From an uncultured Dokdonia sp. (GTDB taxonomy: Bacteria > Bacteroidota > Bacteroidia > Flavobacteriales > Flavobacteriaceae), in assembly GCF_937910895.1 (NCBI RefSeq), contig NZ_CALEMI010000149.1:1-58716 (forward strand): a DNA stretch of 58,716 nucleotides. Direction: 5' to 3'. Each line of letters starts with the position of its first letter. The first letter of the stretch is position 1. The notes beneath the pieces were generated by a model. That model searched no databases and was not told the DNA's origin. It worked only from the letters and a program-made list of their open reading frames with translations. The translations under genes were made by a program, and so were the position numbers. Positions 36,164-46,162 of this stretch are shown one piece after another.

Positions 36164-38614
36164 ATGGCAAAACCAAAATTTACAACACTTGACAGATTGT
36201 CATTGCAAGAAATAGATGGAGATGCAGAGTTAATCCCTCTAATGACTCCAGAAGATGAAGAGGCGATTAATAGAGAAGAACTTCCTGATAGTATTCCGAT
36301 TTTACCGTTACGTAATATGGTGCTTTTTCCTGGGGTTGTGATTCCTATTTCAGCAGGAAGAGATACGTCTATCAAGCTGATAGATGAAGCAAATAAAGGA
36401 GGGAAAATTGTAGGTGTCGTTGCTCAAAAAGATGAAGAAGTAGAAAACCCAACGGCAGATGATATTCATAAAGTAGGAGTAGTGGCTCGTATTTTACGCG
36501 TATTAAAAATGCCAGACGGAAATGTAACTGTCATTATTCAAGGGAAGAAGCGTTTTGAGATCAAAGAAGTGACTTCAGAAAAACCGTACATGATGGCACG
36601 TATTGCTGAGTATCCTGAAAAGCGCCCAACAAAAACAAATAAAGAATTCAAGGCAGCGATTGATTCTATACGTGATTTGTCCTTACAGATTATTCAGGAT
36701 TCGCCTAATATCCCATCAGAAGCCTCTTTTGCGATCAAGAATATTGAAAGTAGCTCTTTCTTAATCAATTTTGTAAGTTCTAATATGAATCTTACCGTTG
36801 ATGAAAAGCAGGAGTTATTAGAAGTGAACGATCTTCATAAGCGTGCTTTAGAGACCCTTAAATTTATGGATATGGAGCGCCAGAAACTGGAGCTTAAAAA
36901 TGATATCCAGAGTAAGGTGCAAAGTGACATGAGTCAGCAGCAACGTGAGTACTTTTTACATCAACAAATGAAAACCATTCAAGAAGAGCTTGGAGGTGTT
37001 TCTTCTGAAGATGAAATAGAAGAAATGCGTATCCGTTCTAAAGACAAAAAATGGGATGAAAAAGTAGGAAAGCATTTTAAGAAAGAACTTGCTAAGATGC
37101 AACGTATGAATCCGCAAGTAGCGGAGTATAGTATACAGCGTAACTATTTAGATTTATTTCTTGACTTACCGTGGAATGAGTTTAGTACCGATAAGTTTGA
37201 TTTAAAACGCGCCAAAAAAATATTGGACCGTGATCATTATGGACTGGATGATGTAAAACGTCGTATTATAGAATACCTAGCGGTTTTAAAACTGCGTAAC
37301 GATATGAAGTCGCCTATCTTATGTTTGTACGGTCCTCCTGGGGTTGGGAAAACATCTTTAGGAAAATCGATTGCAGAAGCTTTAGGAAGAGAGTATGTAC
37401 GTATGAGTTTAGGAGGTGTACGCGATGAAGCAGAAATAAGAGGGCATCGTAAAACGTATATAGGGGCAATGCCAGGGCGTATCATTCAAAGCCTTAAGAA
37501 AGCAGGGACAAGTAATCCTGTATTTGTCCTGGATGAGATAGATAAGCTAAGTACAGGAAACCAAGGAGATCCTTCCTCGGCTTTATTAGAAGTATTAGAT
37601 CCCGAACAAAATAGTGAGTTTCACGATAACTTCTTAGAGATGGGCTTTGACCTTTCTAAAGTGATGTTTATCGCTACGTCAAATAGTTTAAATACCATCC
37701 AACCTGCATTATTAGATCGTATGGAGATCATTAATGTCACCGGATATACTATTGAAGAAAAAGTAGAAATCGCTAAGCGTCACTTACTACCAAAGCAAAT
37801 AAAAGAGCATGGTATGGATGATACGCAGATTAAAATTGCAAAGCCACAATTAGAAAAAATTGTAGAAGGATATACAAGAGAATCTGGTGTACGTGGTCTT
37901 GAAAAGCAAATTGCAAAAATGGTACGCTATGGCGCAAAAAATATCGCCATGGAAGAAGACTATAATGTGAAAGTGACAAATGATGATATTATTGAAGTAT
38001 TGGGATCACCTCGATTAGAGCGTGATAAATATGAAAATAATGATGTAGCTGGAGTGGTGACAGGATTGGCTTGGACCAGAGTAGGAGGAGATATTTTATT
38101 TATAGAATCTGCTTTATCCAAAGGAAAGGGAGTACTCACCATCACAGGAAATCTAGGAAAGGTGATGAAAGAAAGTGCTACCATTGCGATGGAGTATATC
38201 AAGGCAAATGCTGAAACACTAGGGCTCAATCCTGAAATGTTTGATACATACAATGTACACATTCACGTACCAGAAGGAGCAACTCCAAAAGATGGCCCTA
38301 GCGCGGGAATCACAATGCTAACGTCTCTAGTCTCTTTATTTACACAACGTAAAGTTAAGAAGAGTCTTGCCATGACAGGAGAGATTACCCTACGTGGTAA
38401 AGTATTACCTGTAGGAGGAATTAAAGAAAAAATTCTTGCTGCAAAACGCGCAAAAATAAAAGAGATTCTTTTGTGTGAGCAAAACCGTAGAGATATAGAA
38501 GAGATCAAAGCAGATTATTTGAAAGGATTGACATTTCACTATGTCAAAGATATGAGCGAAGTATTAGAATTGGCACTTACAAAACAGAAAGTGAAGAATG
38601 CAAAAAAGCTATAA
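36164..38614 (+). CDS. lon: ATP-dependent Lon protease
   Basis: Lon degrades misfolded and short-lived cytosolic proteins. The 816-residue enzyme has the N-terminal substrate domain ([14 protein letters not shown] near 45), the AAA+ module with Walker A GPPGVGKT (390-397) and the P domain with catalytic Ser713 in KDGPSAG and Lys756 in GGIKEK. It is complete. The start ATG at 36164 gives the usual acidic N-terminal leader. It is followed by two hairpins, then porQ. No heat-shock element could be identified with confidence. Confidence 0.97.
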   Translation: MAKPKFTTLDRLSLQEIDGDAELIPLMTPEDEEAINREELPDSIPILPLRNMVLFPGVVIPISAGRDTSIKLIDEANKGGKIVGVVAQKDEEVENPTADDIHKVGVVARILRVLKMPDGNVTVIIQGKKRFEIKEVTSEKPYMMARIAEYPEKRPTKTNKEFKAAIDSIRDLSLQIIQDSPNIPSEASFAIKNIESSSFLINFVSSNMNLTVDEKQELLEVNDLHKRALETLKFMDMERQKLELKNDIQSKVQSDMSQQQREYFLHQQMKTIQEELGGVSSEDEIEEMRIRSKDKKWDEKVGKHFKKELAKMQRMNPQVAEYSIQRNYLDLFLDLPWNEFSTDKFDLKRAKKILDRDHYGLDDVKRRIIEYLAVLKLRNDMKSPILCLYGPPGVGKTSLGKSIAEALGREYVRMSLGGVRDEAEIRGHRKTYIGAMPGRIIQSLKKAGTSNPVFVLDEIDKLSTGNQGDPSSALLEVLDPEQNSEFHDNFLEMGFDLSKVMFIATSNSLNTIQPALLDRMEIINVTGYTIEEKVEIAKRHLLPKQIKEHGMDDTQIKIAKPQLEKIVEGYTRESGVRGLEKQIAKMVRYGAKNIAMEEDYNVKVTNDDIIEVLGSPRLERDKYENNDVAGVVTGLAWTRVGGDILFIESALSKGKGVLTITGNLGKVMKESATIAMEYIKANAETLGLNPEMFDTYNVHIHVPEGATPKDGPSAGITMLTSLVSLFTQRKVKKSLAMTGEITLRGKVLPVGGIKEKILAAKRAKIKEILLCEQNRRDIEEIKADYLKGLTFHYVKDMSEVLELALTKQKVKNAKKL

Positions 38615-38657
38615 TACCAAATATAATTTTAAGGGAGTATTAAAATTATATTTGGTA
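38615..38657. repeat. Perfect 18-bp inverted repeat after lon
   Basis: TACCAAATATAATTTTAA (38615-38632) and its exact complement (38640-38657) flank a 7-base loop. No T-run follows, and AT content is high. A 14-base part of the right arm recurs near 54767. Confidence 0.75.
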
Positions 38658-38680
38658 AAATCATAGAATGCATACAAATG

Positions 38681-38708
38681 AAAGGGCGAGATTATATTCT
38701 CGCCTTTT
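38681..38708 (+). terminator. Terminator between lon and porQ
   Basis: GGCGAGA (38685-38691) pairs with TCTCGCC (38698-38704), followed by TTTT. Confidence 0.75.
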
Positions 38709-38814
38709 ATATTTTACGCTCCTGTCAAAATATATTATACTTGTATGCGTTTTGAAATAGTACATTTGGTACCCTATAAAATAGACGTAGTCTATAAAGA
38801 CTAGAATAAGTCGC

Positions 38815-39831
38815 ATGCAGAAATATTTATTTTTAGTATTATTTTTAATAGCTACCTTTTGTCATGCGCAGTTAGGAGGTCGTGCAACCTACCAATTTCT
38901 TAATCTAACTACATCACCAAGACAAGCCGCACTAGGAGGCAAAGTCATCACAAACTACGACTATGATCCTGATTCTGGGCTTTATAATCCAGCGACCATC
39001 AATTACAGAATGGACAATCAATTGTCTGTAAACTATGTCAATTATCTGGCAGATATAAATTATGGTACTGCCAGTTATGCTTATCTATGGGATAGACGTA
39101 CCCAAGTAATTCACGCAGGGATTACCTACATCAACTACGGAACTTTTGATGGAAGAGATGAAAACGGAAATCCGACAGGAGATTTTGGAGGTGGCGAAGC
39201 CGCTTTATCTATTGGATATGCGACAAATATCCCCTATACAGATTTTCACGTCGGAGCCAATGTCAAGTTGATTACCTCCAAACTAGAGCAATACTCATCT
39301 GCTGGTGTAGCTGTAGATCTTGGTTTTATCTATAATTACGAAAAATGGGATTTGAATGTAGCCGCTGTAGTTCGTAATCTAGGAACACAAATTACTCCGT
39401 ATGTAGATACCATTGAAAAATTACCATTAGAAATAGATGCTGGAATTTCTCAGATAGTTCCCAATGTTCCTATACGATGGCATCTTACATTTGAAAATCT
39501 TCAATTATGGAATATCGCTTTCGAAAATGAAGCGAGAGGCATTACTGATCTTGACGGGAATACCACAGGAGAAGAAATAGGATTTCTGGATAATGTGATT
39601 CGGCATACTATTGTAGGTGTGGAACTCTTCCCAAGAAGTGGTTTTAATATCAGATTAGGATATAATTTTAGACGTAGTGAGGAGTTACGTATTATCGATC
39701 AGCGAAGCTTTGCGGGGATTAGTGCGGGTATCGGAATTAAGATCAATAAAATTCGTTTTAACTATGCCTACGCACGTTTTAATAGCGCAGCGGCAAGTAG
39801 TCTGTTTGGATTGAATATTGATTTGCAGTAG
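38815..39831 (+). CDS. porQ: Type IX secretion system protein PorQ
   Basis: PorQ is an outer-membrane barrel protein needed for type IX secretion. The 338-residue product has a signal peptide ending CHAQ, then the PorV/PorQ-like start LGGRATYQFLNLTTSPRQAALGGK, many beta strands, and a C-terminal FGLNIDLQ. The opening segment and length match PorQ well. It shows that the host has type IX secretion, a Bacteroidota feature often tied to gliding or surface export. A terminator lies upstream; it is probably monocistronic or starts a unit with cmk. Confidence 0.85.
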   Translation: MQKYLFLVLFLIATFCHAQLGGRATYQFLNLTTSPRQAALGGKVITNYDYDPDSGLYNPATINYRMDNQLSVNYVNYLADINYGTASYAYLWDRRTQVIHAGITYINYGTFDGRDENGNPTGDFGGGEAALSIGYATNIPYTDFHVGANVKLITSKLEQYSSAGVAVDLGFIYNYEKWDLNVAAVVRNLGTQITPYVDTIEKLPLEIDAGISQIVPNVPIRWHLTFENLQLWNIAFENEARGITDLDGNTTGEEIGFLDNVIRHTIVGVELFPRSGFNIRLGYNFRRSEELRIIDQRSFAGISAGIGIKINKIRFNYAYARFNSAAASSLFGLNIDLQ

Positions 39832-39862
39832 CTGGTTTTTAATTTCTTTATTTTTTAGTAAG

Positions 39863-39895
39863 CCAAATCCCAAATCCCAAATCCCAAATCCCAAA
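39863..39895. repeat. Heptanucleotide tandem array (CCAAATC)
   Basis: Four full copies of CCAAATC plus a partial one in the porQ-cmk spacer. Confidence 0.9.
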
Positions 39896-39910
39896 AAATA
39901 ATTAATTTTT

Positions 39911-39962
39911 AGCATCCAGCATCCAGCATCCAGCATCCAGCATCCAGCATCCAGCATCCAGC
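39911..39962. repeat. Heptanucleotide tandem array (AGCATCC)
   Basis: Seven full copies of AGCATCC plus AGC, only 15 bp after the CCAAATC array. The period 7 is not a multiple of 3. The minus-strand frame reading it (39685-39966) is low-complexity and not a gene. Confidence 0.92.
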
Positions 39963-40056
39963 ACATCTACCACAACCAGCATCTCCAATAAAAACTTCCA
40001 TATTATTTCATCCCTCCATTTCTAATTTCTACATTCGTATTTTTAATAGCACTTTT

Positions 40057-40749
40057 GTGAAAATAATCATTGCCATAGACGGATATTCATCCACAGGGAA
40101 AAGTACGGTTGCTAAGCAACTAGCCGACTGGCTTGAATATATTTATGTGGATACAGGTGCGATGTATCGCGCGGTCACCCTATACGCGATGCGTGAAGGA
40201 CTCATAAGCGATGGTTTTTTTGATAAAGAAGCACTTATTAAAAAGTTAGATAAGGTAGAGATCACTTTCGTGAAAAATCCCTCGACTGGAAAAGCAGATG
40301 TGTGCCTGAATGGTGAAAATGTAGAACGTTATATCAGAACGCTCGAAGTTTCTTCTTTTGTCAGTCCTATTGCAACCGTGTCTGAAGTTCGTGCAAAGCT
40401 CGTAGAACAGCAACAACGGATGGGTGAAGAAAAAGGGATTGTGATGGATGGACGCGATATCGGAACTGTTGTGTTTCCCAATGCAGAGCTCAAAATATTT
40501 ATGACAGCTAGTGCAGAAGAACGTGCTAAAAGACGTTACAACGAACTTTTAGAGCGAGGAGATACCGTTAGCTATGCATCTGTGTTAAGCAACGTTGTAG
40601 AGCGAGATACGATAGATACCACTCGTGAAGACTCTCCGCTTGTAAAAGCACACGATGCCATAGAAATTGACAATACAGAAACCAATGTAGAAGATCAGTT
40701 TCATACTATTTTGCAATTAGCAAAAGATCGTATCGCTAAGCGTATTTAG
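40057..40749 (+). CDS. cmk: Cytidylate kinase Cmk (GTG start)
   Basis: Cmk phosphorylates CMP and dCMP. The 230-residue protein has the P-loop GYSSTGKST near residue 9, the YVDTGAMYRA substrate loop, the MDGRDIGTVVFP motif and the lid-like Arg pair (AKRRYNEL). The conserved beginning IIIAIDGYSSTGKST starts exactly at GTG 40057, so GTG is the start. Downstream lies a 188-bp spacer before tolC. Confidence 0.94.
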   Translation: MKIIIAIDGYSSTGKSTVAKQLADWLEYIYVDTGAMYRAVTLYAMREGLISDGFFDKEALIKKLDKVEITFVKNPSTGKADVCLNGENVERYIRTLEVSSFVSPIATVSEVRAKLVEQQQRMGEEKGIVMDGRDIGTVVFPNAELKIFMTASAEERAKRRYNELLERGDTVSYASVLSNVVERDTIDTTREDSPLVKAHDAIEIDNTETNVEDQFHTILQLAKDRIAKRI

Positions 40750-40937
40750 TCGGTAGCTTTTAGGGCATACTTTTTATCAGTTAAAAACTAAAAAATCCCT
40801 TTCTACAAAGACTCAAAGTGTTTAATCTATACTAAAAGCCAATGCTATTTAGTTATAGTCAAATAGCCAATAGCTGGAATCGTTTATGCTTATACCTTAA
40901 TATTGTGTCAAGTATTAAAGTTATTATTAAAAGAATA

Positions 40938-42356
40938 TTACAATACAGGGCGTACTCCTATACTCTTAAACAATTTCGCTTTTGCTTTTAAAAAGGCATT
41001 TTGAAGTTTGTTTTGTTTTAGATAGGCATCAATCAGTCCTTTCTCTCGTGAGTTGACTAAGAATATAGAACTTTCTCCTAACTCAAACTTACGTTCTTCG
41101 CCAGTGAGCAATACCTGATAATTTGTTACAATATCGACTATAAGCGTATTCTGCCTTGTGTACGAATCTAACTCCTTATAAATCGCTTTTACATTATTTT
41201 CGATAGTGAGTTCTGTTGTAATCAGATCCAGTTCTGTATTACGTACTTTCAGTTTTGAAAGTTTTAACTCTCCACGTTCTTTCCTTAAGAATAACGGAAA
41301 ACTAAAATTGATCCCCCCCTTATATTGATTGGCCAAAAAACTATTTCCTATATCTGGAGTTTCTGTAAGGAAATTGTATTCCAACTTCAATTTTGGGAGT
41401 AGCTTGTTTGCCTTTAGGCTTCTGTCTACTTGGAGTCCTTCTAGTTTAAGAGCAAGCGATTGTAGTTTAGGATGGTTGGCTACCGTAAACGTCTCCAGCG
41501 ATTGTCCTGCAATTTGTAAGGAGATATCGACCTCACTTCTAATATCCAGATTAGGGATCACATTGTCTTCCAACTCTAAGGGGATATCATTATTGAGCCA
41601 TAAAAAATTGGAGAGTTCCATTCTTGCATTAAACAATGTGACCTTTGCTTGTTCAAGGCTTAATTGTCTATCTTGAAGTGATATAAATGCTTCGGTAGCG
41701 TCTATTTGAGCACTTTCTCCAACTTCAACATTTTTTTGAATTCCTTGATACCGGAGTAGTGCATTGCTTACAAATTGCTCTATGGTAATGACATCTTGAT
41801 AGGCTTGCAACCAGTTAAAATACGCAAGTGCAGCATCATAAATTACTTGATTAATGAGTAAGTCGCGATCTGCTTCTGTTTGTTGTCTAAAGAATTTTGC
41901 TTTTCGTAAGGTTGCCATGCGCTCATTGATCCATAACCCTTGTCCGATGTTTACAGACACACCTGCCGAAAAAAGCCCGTCGTCTGGCAAGAAGTTCTCC
42001 GGATTTAAGAACACTCCTTCATTACGTTCAAAACCTGCTTTTAGCTCAACGCCATACCAAGTTGGGATTTTAAGTTTTGCATCAAAAAGGTCATAATACT
42101 CACTGTCCTTAAAATCTTTACGGTCGTAGTCTGCAACTAGTTTTGGGTCAAATCCTCCGCGGGCTCTTAAGACTTCAGCCTGCCCTTCACTTAAGACAAG
42201 TTGCGCTTGTTTGACCACAGGATGAAATTGCTTTACATAGCCAAGATATTCTTCAAAGCCTAGTATTTTTTCGGCTTCGGGGAGTGTGGTTGTTTGCGCT
42301 TTCGCGAAAGCGGACCCTAAAAGAAATAAAGCTATATGCAAAAATGGTTTTATCAT
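40938..42356 (-). CDS. TolC family outer membrane efflux protein
   Basis: A 472-residue TolC-type channel: signal peptide, two long alpha-helical hairpins (for example LRKAKFFRQQTEADRDLLIN) and beta segments. It forms the outer-membrane exit of the exporter made with the ABC protein and HlyD upstream. The palindrome encodes SAFAKAQ at the end of the signal peptide (residues 16-20), so the AKA signal-peptidase site is palindrome DNA. Its start overlaps the HlyD stop by 4 bp, so translation is coupled. Confidence 0.88.
   Translation of the reverse strand: MIKPFLHIALFLLGSAFAKAQTTTLPEAEKILGFEEYLGYVKQFHPVVKQAQLVLSEGQAEVLRARGGFDPKLVADYDRKDFKDSEYYDLFDAKLKIPTWYGVELKAGFERNEGVFLNPENFLPDDGLFSAGVSVNIGQGLWINERMATLRKAKFFRQQTEADRDLLINQVIYDAALAYFNWLQAYQDVITIEQFVSNALLRYQGIQKNVEVGESAQIDATEAFISLQDRQLSLEQAKVTLFNARMELSNFLWLNNDIPLELEDNVIPNLDIRSEVDISLQIAGQSLETFTVANHPKLQSLALKLEGLQVDRSLKANKLLPKLKLEYNFLTETPDIGNSFLANQYKGGINFSFPLFLRKERGELKLSKLKVRNTELDLITTELTIENNVKAIYKELDSYTRQNTLIVDIVTNYQVLLTGEERKFELGESSIFLVNSREKGLIDAYLKQNKLQNAFLKAKAKLFKSIGVRPVL
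42297..42312. repeat. Palindrome copy 8 (CGCTTTCGCGAAAGCG), coding
   Basis: Perfect 16-bp palindrome in the tolC-like gene, read as AFAKA (16-20) at the signal peptide cleavage site. Confidence 0.95.
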
Positions 42357-43705
42357 TTTGTTGTTGCCTTTTCGGTTGCTGAATCTGCTTGATAATAGTT
42401 AGGAGGGAAGCCGTTAAGTTGTCTCCAAAGTTCAAACCAGATCGGAACATCATCTAGTAATGCGATGGCGCGTGCTCCAGAACCAGCACGTAAAGCGTCT
42501 GGCCACGGCTCTTCATTTGGGTCTGGTGCTACTAATAATCTGTATTTCCCGTTATCGCTTATAAAGGTTTCTACAGCTACGATCTTACCAGCATAGGTTC
42601 CTGTAGAAACATTGGGCCATCCGCTAAAAATAATAGCTGGCCACCCGTCAAACTGGATACGAACAGGACTCCCTTTATGTGCCAATGGCAAGTCGATAGG
42701 ATTGATAAACATCTCGACTGCTAGATCTGCATTATCAGGCATAATATTAATGAGTTCGTCTCCTTCTTTAAATGTCTCTCCTACACCTGCTCTAATGGCT
42801 TTATTGATATAGCCGCTTTGCGGTGCACGTACATAGTAAAGACTGTTACGGATCTGATAATTTGATAAGGAGTTCTCTAATTTTGTCACTTGTGCTTCTG
42901 CATCAAAACCGCTAGAAGATGCCGTAAATTTATCACTTTGCGCTTTAGATATCTTATCTATATACTCAGCTTCGGTACGTGTAATTTCTACTTGCGCATT
43001 AATGACATTATTTTTACTGGTTAATAAATCATTTTTCTGAGAGATGAGTTTTGCTTGTGTTTCTTGTAGTTTTAATCTTTTGTCTTCTACATCTTTAGTG
43101 GCTTTGAGGCCTTCTGCTTGTAATTGCTCTGTACGCTCATATTGACGTTCTGCTATAATAAGATTTGTTTTTGCTGCTTCCAGATCTATACTATCACTCT
43201 GTACTTTTAGTTTGGATTGTAACAGTTTGTTACGTGCTTGTTCTAATTTAAGAAGGCGTTCTCGCTGTAAGGCAGCTACTTGATTATTCAATGCATTTAC
43301 TTTGCCTTGATAGGCTACAACAGAACCAGCTTTTGCATTTATTTGTTCTTCTGTACGCGCTATTAGATTAGGATCAAAATAGTCATCTTTAATTTCAGAG
43401 ATATGCACAATGGTATCTCCTTTTTCTACATAATCTCCTTCTTGTACATACCATTCTTCTATGCGTCCAGGAATTTGTGATTGTACTGTGGTCGCACGTT
43501 GTTCTGGCCGTAAGGTGGTGAGATATCCATTTCCTGTAATATTTTGTGTCCAAGGAAGGAATAGAATAATAATACCTACGCCAGAGAATGTAAGCAAAAA
43601 GCTATTAAAATGCTTATAATGCTTTTTATGCATTACCTTCTCTATAGCCTTATAATTTTTAAGGTCTACGGTTTTGTTGAGTTTGTTTTCGGCAATATTA
43701 AGCAT
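42353..43705 (-). CDS. HlyD family membrane fusion protein
   Basis: A 450-residue periplasmic adaptor with one N-terminal membrane segment (about 35-55, FSGVGIIILFLPW). A biotinyl-lipoyl-like domain (RPEQRATTVQSQIPGRIEEWYVQEGD), a long coiled-coil hairpin (Gln/Leu/Arg rich, about 110-280) and a barrel domain follow. It connects the inner-membrane ABC protein with TolC. It is encoded 2 bp after the ABC gene, and its stop overlaps the start of the TolC gene. Substrate unknown, probably a peptide, protein or small compound. Confidence 0.9.
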   Translation of the reverse strand: MLNIAENKLNKTVDLKNYKAIEKVMHKKHYKHFNSFLLTFSGVGIIILFLPWTQNITGNGYLTTLRPEQRATTVQSQIPGRIEEWYVQEGDYVEKGDTIVHISEIKDDYFDPNLIARTEEQINAKAGSVVAYQGKVNALNNQVAALQRERLLKLEQARNKLLQSKLKVQSDSIDLEAAKTNLIIAERQYERTEQLQAEGLKATKDVEDKRLKLQETQAKLISQKNDLLTSKNNVINAQVEITRTEAEYIDKISKAQSDKFTASSSGFDAEAQVTKLENSLSNYQIRNSLYYVRAPQSGYINKAIRAGVGETFKEGDELINIMPDNADLAVEMFINPIDLPLAHKGSPVRIQFDGWPAIIFSGWPNVSTGTYAGKIVAVETFISDNGKYRLLVAPDPNEEPWPDALRAGSGARAIALLDDVPIWFELWRQLNGFPPNYYQADSATEKATTK

Positions 43706-43707
43706 GA

Positions 43708-45357
43708 TTAATCTTTTTTAATGATAGATCCCTTTTCTACAATAATATGGTTATGACAAAACTGTTTCCATTTAGGGTTTTGACTCACGACAACAAGCGT
43801 CCATTTGTGCTCTTCTTCTGTTAAAAACTTGATAAGTCTTTCTGCTTCGCTTTCGCTAAAATGATCTAGCGGGTCTTTTAATATTAGTAATTTAGGCTTT
43901 CTGATAATACTACGAGCCAATACAATCTTTTTGGTGATGGTGTACGGGATTTGTCTTCCTTCTGGATAAATAATGGTTTGTAGTCCTTTATTTTGCATCT
44001 TTATAAATTCGGAAAGCCCCGTCTTTTCTATTGCCCAATCAATTTGCTTTTCTGTGATAGTCACATCGCCAAAAGTGATGTTTTCTTTTAATGTGCCTTC
44101 AAACGGCGACTCTTCATTTAAGGATTGTCCTACATACGATCTGTAGTGATTCAAATTGATACTTTTTAAAGATCTTTCGTTGATAAATATATCACCAGCA
44201 CTTGGTTCAAAAATACCAGCGATGAGTCGTAGTAAGGTTGTTTTACCAGAACCTTGAGGACCTTGTATCACATAATTTTGACCTGGTTGAAGTGTTAAGG
44301 ATACGTCTTTTATAATATGCTTATAGCTGACATCCTTAAGTTCAACACGAAGGGGTGTATGCTCATCTAGTGGACGGTCTCCATCTTGTGGCTCTAAATC
44401 TTTATCTACCACTTGCCCTATTTTTTCAAGGGAAGTAAGAATGTCATATACAGATTCTAATCCAGTGATCAGTTTTTCTACAGAGCTTATGACTAAAAGA
44501 ATGATGATCTCTGCAGCTACAAACTGTCCGATATTCATTTGTTGGTTTAGTACTAAAATTCCTCCAATTAATAATAGCCCTCCAGTAACTAGTACTTTGA
44601 AGCCAATCATCTGCATGAATTGTAAAACAAGAATCTTAAAGTGGCTTTCACGAGCACGTAAATATTCTAACACGAGTTTATCATTTTTTTCAAGTGCGTG
44701 TGAGGTTTGTCCTGAGAGTTTAAAGCTGGTAATGGTTCTAGCAATTTCTTGAATCCAATGCGCTACTTTATATTTTTGCTTAGATTCATCAAGGCTGGTA
44801 TCCAAGCCTTTTTGTGCGGTAAACCTAAAAACCAAGTATACCAAAAAGATAAGGAGTACTCCATATATGATAAAAAATGGGTGGTAGAAGGATAGCAATA
44901 ATAATCCAAAAATAATTTGTAGAATCGCCGCAGGGAAATCAATCAAGATTTTAGGCAAACTTTTTTGAATGGTCAAGGTATCAAAAAAACGATTAGCCAA
45001 TTCTGGTGGATAAAAATCACTCAATTCGCTCATTTTTATTTTTGGAAATCTATAGGCAAATTCAAAAGAAGAACGGGCAAATAATTTTTGCTGGACATTC
45101 TCCAAAATACGCATTTGCATAAGTTGTAAGGCAACTACAAAAATAGTTCCTATAGTGACCAAGACGACAAGAACAATCCACGAAGTGCTTATTTGTGCAC
45201 CTTGAATAAGATTAATAATGGCTTGTATTCCTAGCGGAAGTGATAAACTCACTAATCCAGCAAAAATGGCATAAAAAATAATTTGTTTAATATCTTTTCG
45301 ATCTAACTGCAATAGACCTGAAAGACGTTGGGTAGCTGTAAGAACAGTCTTTGCCAT
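43708..45357 (-). CDS. ABC exporter with degenerate ATPase domain
   Basis: A 549-residue fused exporter half: six-segment membrane domain (1-310) and a nucleotide-binding domain. Walker A is normal (GPQGSGKTT, Lys372), but other catalytic parts are not. The signature position reads IPYTI instead of LSGGQ, Walker B is LLILKDPLD with Lys494 for the Asp and Asp495 for the Glu, and the H-loop His is Gln526 (VVVSQN). ATP could still bind, but normal hydrolysis is doubtful. It lies in a TetR-ABC-HlyD-TolC operon. It has no peptidase domain, so it is not a bacteriocin-processing exporter. Confidence 0.88.
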   Translation of the reverse strand: MAKTVLTATQRLSGLLQLDRKDIKQIIFYAIFAGLVSLSLPLGIQAIINLIQGAQISTSWIVLVVLVTIGTIFVVALQLMQMRILENVQQKLFARSSFEFAYRFPKIKMSELSDFYPPELANRFFDTLTIQKSLPKILIDFPAAILQIIFGLLLLSFYHPFFIIYGVLLIFLVYLVFRFTAQKGLDTSLDESKQKYKVAHWIQEIARTITSFKLSGQTSHALEKNDKLVLEYLRARESHFKILVLQFMQMIGFKVLVTGGLLLIGGILVLNQQMNIGQFVAAEIIILLVISSVEKLITGLESVYDILTSLEKIGQVVDKDLEPQDGDRPLDEHTPLRVELKDVSYKHIIKDVSLTLQPGQNYVIQGPQGSGKTTLLRLIAGIFEPSAGDIFINERSLKSINLNHYRSYVGQSLNEESPFEGTLKENITFGDVTITEKQIDWAIEKTGLSEFIKMQNKGLQTIIYPEGRQIPYTITKKIVLARSIIRKPKLLILKDPLDHFSESEAERLIKFLTEEEHKWTLVVVSQNPKWKQFCHNHIIVEKGSIIKKD

Positions 45358-45358
45358 A

Positions 45359-46036
45359 TTATCTTAAATTTAATGTGTTATAAACTAAGTGTGTAAAATA
45401 ATCTGTGGGTGATACGGTATCATTACAATCTGTAATGGATGTAAAATGTTCTTTCAAAAAGTGTTGGTGTAGTGTTCCTTCTAACACGGTACTTGCAAGA
45501 CTGGTTGCATACGGATAGGAGGGACTCACTTCTTGTATGATTTCGCGTAAGCGTATAATTAATCGTTTATAAATGACAAAATATCCTTCTTTATTCTCTG
45601 CATCGACTTCTTTGGTAAGGTACGATTTTGAATACTCGCTAATGATGATTTTACTAAGTAGGACTTCATTGATATGTGAAAAATTAGAATCTTCCTGAAT
45701 TACTTGTGTCACTACATCTAATGCTTTTTGTAACTTTTGTTCTGGATCATTTAGAGCAGCTGTTGCAAATACCAATCTGTACTCCATCCATCCCCAATAC
45801 CAATTGGTCAAATATAATAGTAGCATGTGTTTATTTTCAAAATAACGATAGATAGAACTTTCGTTAGAGCCTATGTCACTGCCTAGCTTTTTAAAGGTAA
45901 ATTCTTCAAAGCCTAATTGATCAATGAGAATGATACTGTTCTCGACAATGCGTTTTCCTAAGCTGGATGATTCAGGATCTTTCAGAGACAGTTTTTCAGG
46001 AACACTGATCTTTAGATTTAAAAGAAGTCGTTGCAT
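45359..46036 (-). CDS. TetR/AcrR family transcriptional regulator
   Basis: A 225-residue protein with an N-terminal helix-turn-helix (IVENSIILIDQLGFEEFTFKKLGSDIGSNESSIYRYFENKHMLLLYL) and a TetR-type ligand domain. It is the first gene of the exporter operon, 1 bp before the ABC gene, and probably represses it. The inducing ligand is unknown. The start at 46036 places its promoter in the 126-bp spacer toward the CutA-like gene. Confidence 0.88.
   Translation of the reverse strand: MQRLLLNLKISVPEKLSLKDPESSSLGKRIVENSIILIDQLGFEEFTFKKLGSDIGSNESSIYRYFENKHMLLLYLTNWYWGWMEYRLVFATAALNDPEQKLQKALDVVTQVIQEDSNFSHINEVLLSKIIISEYSKSYLTKEVDAENKEGYFVIYKRLIIRLREIIQEVSPSYPYATSLASTVLEGTLHQHFLKEHFTSITDCNDTVSPTDYFTHLVYNTLNLR
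45541..45556. repeat. Degenerate palindrome copy in the TetR gene
   Basis: TTTCGCGTAAGCGTA keeps the right half with one A-to-T change; the same variant occurs at 31898-31914 in the anti-sigma-like gene. Confidence 0.4.
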
Positions 46037-46162
46037 ACTATTTTATATTAGATTTCAAATTTAATAGTATCACTATTATAAATAAATAGTTTAACTCGCT
46101 TTTAACGTGTAGGACACCTTTTTATTATTAAATTAGAGTCGTTTTATCAAAACTTCTGTCGT

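Noticed and set aside
39862-39962. CRISPR array
   Set aside because: The tandem units are 7 bp without spacers, and no cas genes occur in the window.
39685-39966. Minus-strand frame rich in GCWMLDA and WDLGFG repeats
   Set aside because: It is the translation of the heptanucleotide arrays and of the 3' end of porQ; not a plausible gene.
40264-40277. CACTTTCGTGAAAA in cmk and near 32710 as palindrome copies
   Set aside because: Several mismatches to the palindrome; too weak to count.
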